Assembly: GCA_021732285.1 (NCBI GenBank)
Contig: JAKFVH010000059.1
Span: 1 to 33,802, forward strand
DNA from: Reyranella sp.
GTDB lineage: Bacteria > Pseudomonadota > Alphaproteobacteria > Reyranellales > Reyranellaceae
DNA: 33,802 bases
Direction of reading: 5' to 3'
The position numbers were made by a program, and so were the translations under genes. Below, one piece after another: positions 30,216-33,802 of the stretch. Every line of letters starts with the position of its first letter. The stretch's first letter is position 1. The notes under the pieces are model-generated. The model worked only from the letters and a program-made list of their open reading frames with translations. It was not told where the DNA came from and searched no databases.

Positions 30216-31094
30216 ATGAGCGAAGTCTGGATTCAGCCGACCGGCGGCGCGCTGGGCGCCGACATGCATGGTGTCGACCTGGCGAAGCCAGTGAGCGATG
30301 CCGCGTTCAGGCACATCGCGGCGGCCTGGAGCGAGCATCTGGTGCTGCGCTTTGCCGGCCAGCGCATCGACGATCGCATGCTGATGCAGTTCAGCGCGCG
30401 CTTCGGCCAGCTCGATCGCGTCCCGATCTCCGCTGCCAATTTCGATCGAGCCGATTCAGGTCTGGCCGACGACGTGCGGGAATGGGTGACAGTGATCTCG
30501 AGTGTCGTCAAGGACGGCAAGCCCGTCGGCGGGCTGGGCAGCTACGAGCTCGTCTGGCACACCGACATGTCCTACAACCCGCTGCCGCCGCGCGCCTCGC
30601 TGCTCTATGCGCTGGAGGTGCCGCCCGACGGCGGCAACACCGGCTTCCTCAACATGTATACGGCCTATGAGACGCTCTCACCCGAGCTGAAGCGCGTCGT
30701 CGAGGGCCGCACCTGCATCCACGATTCCAGCCGCAACTCGGCCGGCGAGCTGCGCAAGGGGTTTCAGCGCACGCTCGACGTGACGCGCACGCCAGGCGCG
30801 GTGCATCCCCTCGTCCGCCTGCATCCCGTAAGCAAGCGCAAGGCGCTGTTCCTCGGTCGCCGGCCCGGCGCCTACATCCATGGCCTCCCGGTCGACGAGA
30901 GCGAGGCGCTCCTGGACGCCGTGTGGGCCCACGCCACCCAGGAGCGCTTCGCCTGGTACCAGAAGTGGCGCGCCGGCGACCTGGTCCTGTGGGACAACCG
31001 CTGCGTCATGCACCGCCGCGACGCCTTCGACGAGAGCCTGCGCCGCCTGATGCACCGCACGCAGATCGTCGGCGAGCCGGTGATGGCGGGTTAG
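30216..31094 (+). CDS. TauD/TfdA-family Fe(II)/2-oxoglutarate dioxygenase
   Basis: Cytoplasmic non-heme iron dioxygenase (292 aa). The iron ligands are H115 and D117 in WHTDMSY and H266 in NRCVMHRRDAF; the 2-oxoglutarate-binding arginine is probably R281 in LMHRTQIVGE. The N-terminus (WIQPTGGALGADMHGVDLAK) is typical. The ATG at 30216 is chosen for the GGAG upstream. An in-frame ATG at 30177 is less likely, since those codons have no family match. It stands alone between tamA (divergent) and a repeat block. Family members oxidise taurine, aryloxyalkanoates, alkyl sulfates and others; no nearby gene identifies the substrate. Confidence 0.94.
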   Translation: MSEVWIQPTGGALGADMHGVDLAKPVSDAAFRHIAAAWSEHLVLRFAGQRIDDRMLMQFSARFGQLDRVPISAANFDRADSGLADDVREWVTVISSVVKDGKPVGGLGSYELVWHTDMSYNPLPPRASLLYALEVPPDGGNTGFLNMYTAYETLSPELKRVVEGRTCIHDSSRNSAGELRKGFQRTLDVTRTPGAVHPLVRLHPVSKRKALFLGRRPGAYIHGLPVDESEALLDAVWAHATQERFAWYQKWRAGDLVLWDNRCVMHRRDAFDESLRRLMHRTQIVGEPVMAG

Positions 31095-31106
31095 TCTTCT
31101 CGCCGA

Positions 31107-31130
31107 ACCGCGGGCCTGGAGGCCCGCGGT
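31107..31130. terminator. GC-rich hairpin after the TauD-family gene
   Basis: Perfect 11-bp arms ACCGCGGGCCT and AGGCCCGCGGT (31107-31117, 31120-31130) with a 2-base loop, 12 bases after the stop. Flanks (CTTCTCGCCGA, TCCGGTAAGAG) partly pair and recall the TCTTCCGGACC ends of the element at 20305-20373, so it looks like a shortened relative. Probable terminator. Confidence 0.7.
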
Positions 31131-31176
31131 CCGGTAAGAGCTAGTACCTGGAATCACAATTGACTGATACGGGCCT

Positions 31177-31249
31177 GCTGTCATCCCGAGCGCAGCGAGG
31201 GACCTTTCCTGCGGCTTCAAAGGCCCCTCGCTACGCTCGGGGTGACAGC
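31177..31249. repeat. GTCATCCCGAGCG-family inverted repeat, second copy
   Basis: The 31-bp arms (31177-31207, 31219-31249) have three mismatches, all transitions, and an 11-base loop. The outer sequence GTCATCCCGAGCG and the inner AGCGAGGGACC match the element at 7211-7349. It lies between the convergent 3' ends of the TauD-family gene and the aldo/keto reductase. Confidence 0.87.
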
Positions 31250-31277
31250 CGTGAACACTGTCCAGTAGTAGTCGGTA

Positions 31278-32297
31278 CTAGACCTTCAGTGACGGCATCT
31301 TCACCGCGGCGGCGCGGCGCTCGACCATCGGCTCCTCGAAGGCGCGCGGATAGCGGTACGGCTGGGCCGATACCTTGTTCAGCCTCTCGAGTGCTTCCGC
31401 TGGCAGGCGCCAACCGCCCGCGGCCAACGTCTCGTTGAGCTGCTGGCTGTGACGCGCGCCGACGATGGCGCTGGTCATCAGCGGCTGGTCCATCACCCAG
31501 CGCAGCGCTGTCTGCGCCGGCGAGCGGTTGATCTCGCGGGCGACGTCGAACAGCGTCTGCAGGATCTCGGCATGGTTGGGCGCGAAATAGCGCGCCTGGA
31601 AGCCCCAGCCTTCGGCCGAGCGCGTGCCGTCGGCCTTGAGGTCGCCCGGCTTGTACTTGCCGGCGAGATAGCCGCTGGCGAGCGGCGACCAGGCGACGAT
31701 GCCCAGCCCCTTGGCCTCGCAGGCCGGCAGGATCTCCTCGTCGATGTTCCGCACGACCAGGCTGTATTGCGGCTGATAGGCCTCGAAGCGCGCCCAGCCG
31801 TTGGTGTCGGACAGCCATAGCGATTCCATCAGGCGCCATGCCTCGTAGTTCGAGCAGGCCGTGTAGACGACCTTGCCCTGGCGCACGAGATCGTCGAAGG
31901 CGCGCAGCATCTCCTCGAGCGGCGTATGGGTGTCGACGTGATGGATGTAATAGATGTCGAGATAGTCGGTTTGCAGGCGCTTGAGGCTCGCCTCGACGGC
32001 TTGCATGATGTGCAGCCGCGACATGCCGGAGTCGTTGGGCCGCGGCCCCATCGGATTGAACACCTTGGAGGCGACGATGGCGTCCGCGCGGCGGCCCCTC
32101 AGCGCCTTGCCCAGCATGGCCTCCGATACGCCATGGACATAGGCGTCGGCGGTATCGAAGAAGTTCACGCCGGCATCGAACGCGGCGTGAACCATGCGCG
32201 CGGCCTCCGCCTCGTCGGCACCATTGCCGAAGGTCATGGTGCCGAGACAGATTTCCGAGACTTTCAGGCCGCTGCGGCCAAGACGGCGATACTCCAC
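31278..32297 (-). CDS. Aldo/keto reductase
   Basis: NADPH-dependent oxidoreductase (339 aa) with a TIM barrel, of the YajO/IolS-like aldo/keto reductase group. The catalytic tetrad is D48 and Y53 (FDTADAYVHG), K78 (VASKVF) and H119 (YYIHHVD). The cofactor-site block IVGARHSQQLNETL is near the C-terminus. The start is GTG at 32295-32297, with AGGAGG about 8 bases upstream deciding it. It follows a secreted beta-helix gene by 27 bases on the same strand. Substrate cannot be deduced; such enzymes are broad carbonyl reductases. Confidence 0.94.
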   Translation of the reverse strand: MEYRRLGRSGLKVSEICLGTMTFGNGADEAEAARMVHAAFDAGVNFFDTADAYVHGVSEAMLGKALRGRRADAIVASKVFNPMGPRPNDSGMSRLHIMQAVEASLKRLQTDYLDIYYIHHVDTHTPLEEMLRAFDDLVRQGKVVYTACSNYEAWRLMESLWLSDTNGWARFEAYQPQYSLVVRNIDEEILPACEAKGLGIVAWSPLASGYLAGKYKPGDLKADGTRSAEGWGFQARYFAPNHAEILQTLFDVAREINRSPAQTALRWVMDQPLMTSAIVGARHSQQLNETLAAGGWRLPAEALERLNKVSAQPYRYPRAFEEPMVERRAAAVKMPSLKV

Positions 32298-32324
32298 GAT
32301 GGTCCTCCTGCAGCCACCGCGGTC

Positions 32325-33272
32325 TTACTCCGGAATGATCGTTCCTGTGAAGGCGCCCGCCGCCAGGTTCGCGTCGATGCTGTTGTTCTTGTAGGTCAGC
32401 AAGGATCCGCCGGCGGTTGCCGACAAGGCGGTGCCGTTGCCGGACATCAACGTGTTGGACACGAAGATGAAGCCGTTGGCGCCGCTCACCGCCGCGCCGT
32501 TCGTCACGTTGTTGACGACCGAGGAGCGCGTGACCTGGATCGTGGCAGCCGGCGCCGGGCCGCCCAGAGCCTGCAGCCCTATGTTATTGGCCGCGATCTG
32601 GCTGTCGGACACGGCACTCACGACCGCTCCCGCGCCGGTACCGTCCATTCTCACGCCGGCACTGCTGTTGTGCGAAACCGCCGTCCGTTGCAGCGCGAGG
32701 AAGACGCCGCCGCCGCCGGTATTGCGGGCCGACACGCCGTTGTTGTTGCCTGTCAGGTTGGTATCCACCACCGAAACCCTGACCGCCGCTGCCGTGTTGA
32801 CGCTGACGTCGAGGCCGTTCTGCGTGAAGCCGAAGATCGAGCAGTTCTCGATGTTGAGTATAGCACCTGCCAGAAAACGCACACCGTTCAGGCCGCCGGT
32901 GGGCGTGCCCCTGACGCCGTTGATCCTGATGTTGCGCAGCGTGATGACATCGTTCGCGCCGGCGTTGATGATGACGCCGTTCGTACCGGCGGCCAGTATC
33001 GACGCCACTTGGCCGCCGCCGCCGTCGATGGTAATCGACTTGGTGATCGTCACCGCCCCGAAGCCGCCGGGATCGAGGGCGTTGATCTCCCCGCCCGCCG
33101 CGGTCTTGGAGATGGCGCCGGCGAATGTCTTGCAGGGTGCCGTTCGGCTGCACGGGTTGGCATCGTTGCCGACGCCCGAAACCCAGGTCCGCGTCGCTTG
33201 GGCATTGGCCGACTGGGCGGCAAGACCAAGAACCGCCGCAAGGGCGGCCAGCAGGAAGCCGTTCCGAAGCAT
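32325..33272 (-). CDS. Secreted right-handed parallel beta-helix protein
   Basis: Exported protein of 315 aa. Signal peptide MLRNGFLLAALAAVLGLAAQSANA (cleavage about 24). The mature start RTWVSGVGNDANPC, with PCKTFAGAIS (C41, C47), is a widely seen N-cap of secreted beta-helix proteins, followed by repeated Asn/Gly/Val-rich coils (SITIDGGGG, ITLRNIRINGV, LNIENCSIFGFTQNGLDV, VSVVDTNLTGNNNGVSARN, SNTLMSGNGTALSA), each about 20-25 residues. It is typical of the beta-helix/pectate-lyase-like fold, but no catalytic site was recognised, so it may be an adhesin-like or structural protein. AGAAGG lies close before the ATG. Confidence 0.9.
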   Translation of the reverse strand: MLRNGFLLAALAAVLGLAAQSANAQATRTWVSGVGNDANPCSRTAPCKTFAGAISKTAAGGEINALDPGGFGAVTITKSITIDGGGGQVASILAAGTNGVIINAGANDVITLRNIRINGVRGTPTGGLNGVRFLAGAILNIENCSIFGFTQNGLDVSVNTAAAVRVSVVDTNLTGNNNGVSARNTGGGGVFLALQRTAVSHNSSAGVRMDGTGAGAVVSAVSDSQIAANNIGLQALGGPAPAATIQVTRSSVVNNVTNGAAVSGANGFIFVSNTLMSGNGTALSATAGGSLLTYKNNSIDANLAAGAFTGTIIPE

Positions 33273-33388
33273 TGCCTTCTCCCCCGATCAATCAACGCAA
33301 CTGATACGCGAATGCCGATGAGAGAGTTTGCTCCCGGCCACAGGCGACGTCAAAGGGCGGGTGGCGTGCCTTAGATATGCATGGCCGT

Positions 33389-33416
33389 GTCGCCGAACGA
33401 GGGCGAAAGCGGCGAC
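33389..33416 (-). terminator. Possible terminator hairpin after acyl-CoA dehydrogenase
   Basis: Arms GTCGCCG (33389-33395) and CGGCGAC (33410-33416) with a 14-base loop, about 30 bases past the stop of the acyl-CoA dehydrogenase. There is no T-run. The rest of the 33273-33446 gap shows no palindromic repeat, unlike most other gaps in the window. Confidence 0.3.
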
Positions 33417-33446
33417 CGTTCACAGCTTGCGAAATGAAGAGCCAGA

Positions 33447-33802
33447 TCAAAGGCCGAGCATCGCCTTGGCCAGCACGTTGCGCTGGACCTCGGACGAGCC
33501 GCCATAGATCGTCGTCTTGCGGTTGTTGAAGTAGCGCGGCGCCACGTCGTCGACGTACTCGCCGCCGACCGGGACGACGTTGCTGTCGTAGTTCCTGAGC
33601 TCGGTGAAAGGCACGCCGTACCAGCCGACGGCCTCGACGGCGAGCTCGGTGATCTTCTGGCCGACCTCGGTGCCCCGCATCTTGACGATCGAGGCCATGT
33701 TGCCCGGCGCATCGCCGGTCTTGAGGCTGGAGTAGAACATCAGCTCGTTCATCTCGACGGCGTCGAGCTCCATCTCCAGCGCCGCCATCTTCTCGCGCCA
33801 CT
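33447..33802 (-). CDS. Acyl-CoA dehydrogenase, C-terminal fragment (5' end outside window)
   Basis: The C-terminal 118 residues of an acyl-CoA dehydrogenase-family protein; the reading frame continues past the right edge (WREKMAALEME). It has the C-terminal helical-domain hallmarks RGTEVGQKITELAVEAVG and the closing block RKTTIYGGSSEVQRNVLAKA. The position of the MCAD-type catalytic glutamate (IYEG) is Gly here (IYGG), so the base, if present, should lie elsewhere as in long-chain and isovaleryl-CoA enzymes, or the protein belongs to a heteromeric pair. An internal ATG at 33786-33788 is not the real start. Confidence 0.9.
   Translation of the reverse strand, partial: WREKMAALEMELDAVEMNELMFYSSLKTGDAPGNMASIVKMRGTEVGQKITELAVEAVGWYGVPFTELRNYDSNVVPVGGEYVDDVAPRYFNNRKTTIYGGSSEVQRNVLAKAMLGL

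Overview
The window is an ordinary, gene-dense, GC-rich stretch of bacterial chromosome. It looks alphaproteobacterial, because tpiA-secG-pyrG, eno, ftsB and pdhA-pdhB (an E1-beta with an N-terminal lipoyl domain) lie on one strand and ppiD-trpE diverges from tpiA. The style of the intergenic repeats and the mix of acyl-CoA, Ugp-type and TauD-type genes would fit a Reyranella-like or other Rhodospirillales/Hyphomicrobiales genome, but that placement is inference. No phage, insertion sequence, CRISPR array, tRNA or rRNA gene was seen.

Layout. 1-2418 (minus): the 5' part of pdhB, then pdhA and ftsB. 2597-5741: a block that separates ftsB from eno, with an AlaX-type tRNA-editing protein and an AraC regulator (minus), divergent from an acyl-CoA dehydrogenase and a small ABM-type protein (plus). 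5862-12241 (minus): eno, two secreted proteins of unknown function, pyrG, secG and tpiA. 12481-15952 (plus): ppiD-like foldase gene and trpE. 16119-20295 (plus): a four-gene Ugp/Mal-type ABC importer in the order ATPase, permease, permease, binding protein, with start/stop overlaps. 20429-22019 (plus): a crotonase-fold protein lacking both hydratase glutamates, and a BadH-like dehydrogenase. 22038-23961 (plus): a YjfL/YjfM/YjfC-like envelope or stress cluster. 24028-30137 (minus): tamA-tamB for outer-membrane assembly. 30216-31094 (plus): a TauD-family dioxygenase. 31278-33272 (minus): an aldo/keto reductase and a secreted beta-helix protein. 33447-33802 (minus): the C-terminal end of an acyl-CoA dehydrogenase.

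The genes are mostly conventional; the intergenic DNA is the more unusual part. Nearly every gap over 60 bases at a gene boundary holds a long palindromic element, and several families can be told apart. The clearest is a composite of about 125 bp made of two different palindromes separated by 28-29 bp. It occurs three times (1814-1938, 5739-5865, 12273-12395), with stem substitutions compensated on the opposite arm. In the copy between abm and eno the two ends of the element coincide with the stop codons of both convergent genes. Other families include hairpin doublets with a shared TCATGATCATGA apex, and a pair of GTCATCCCGAGCG-type inverted repeats. No new multi-gene defence or metabolic system could be supported from the sequence.
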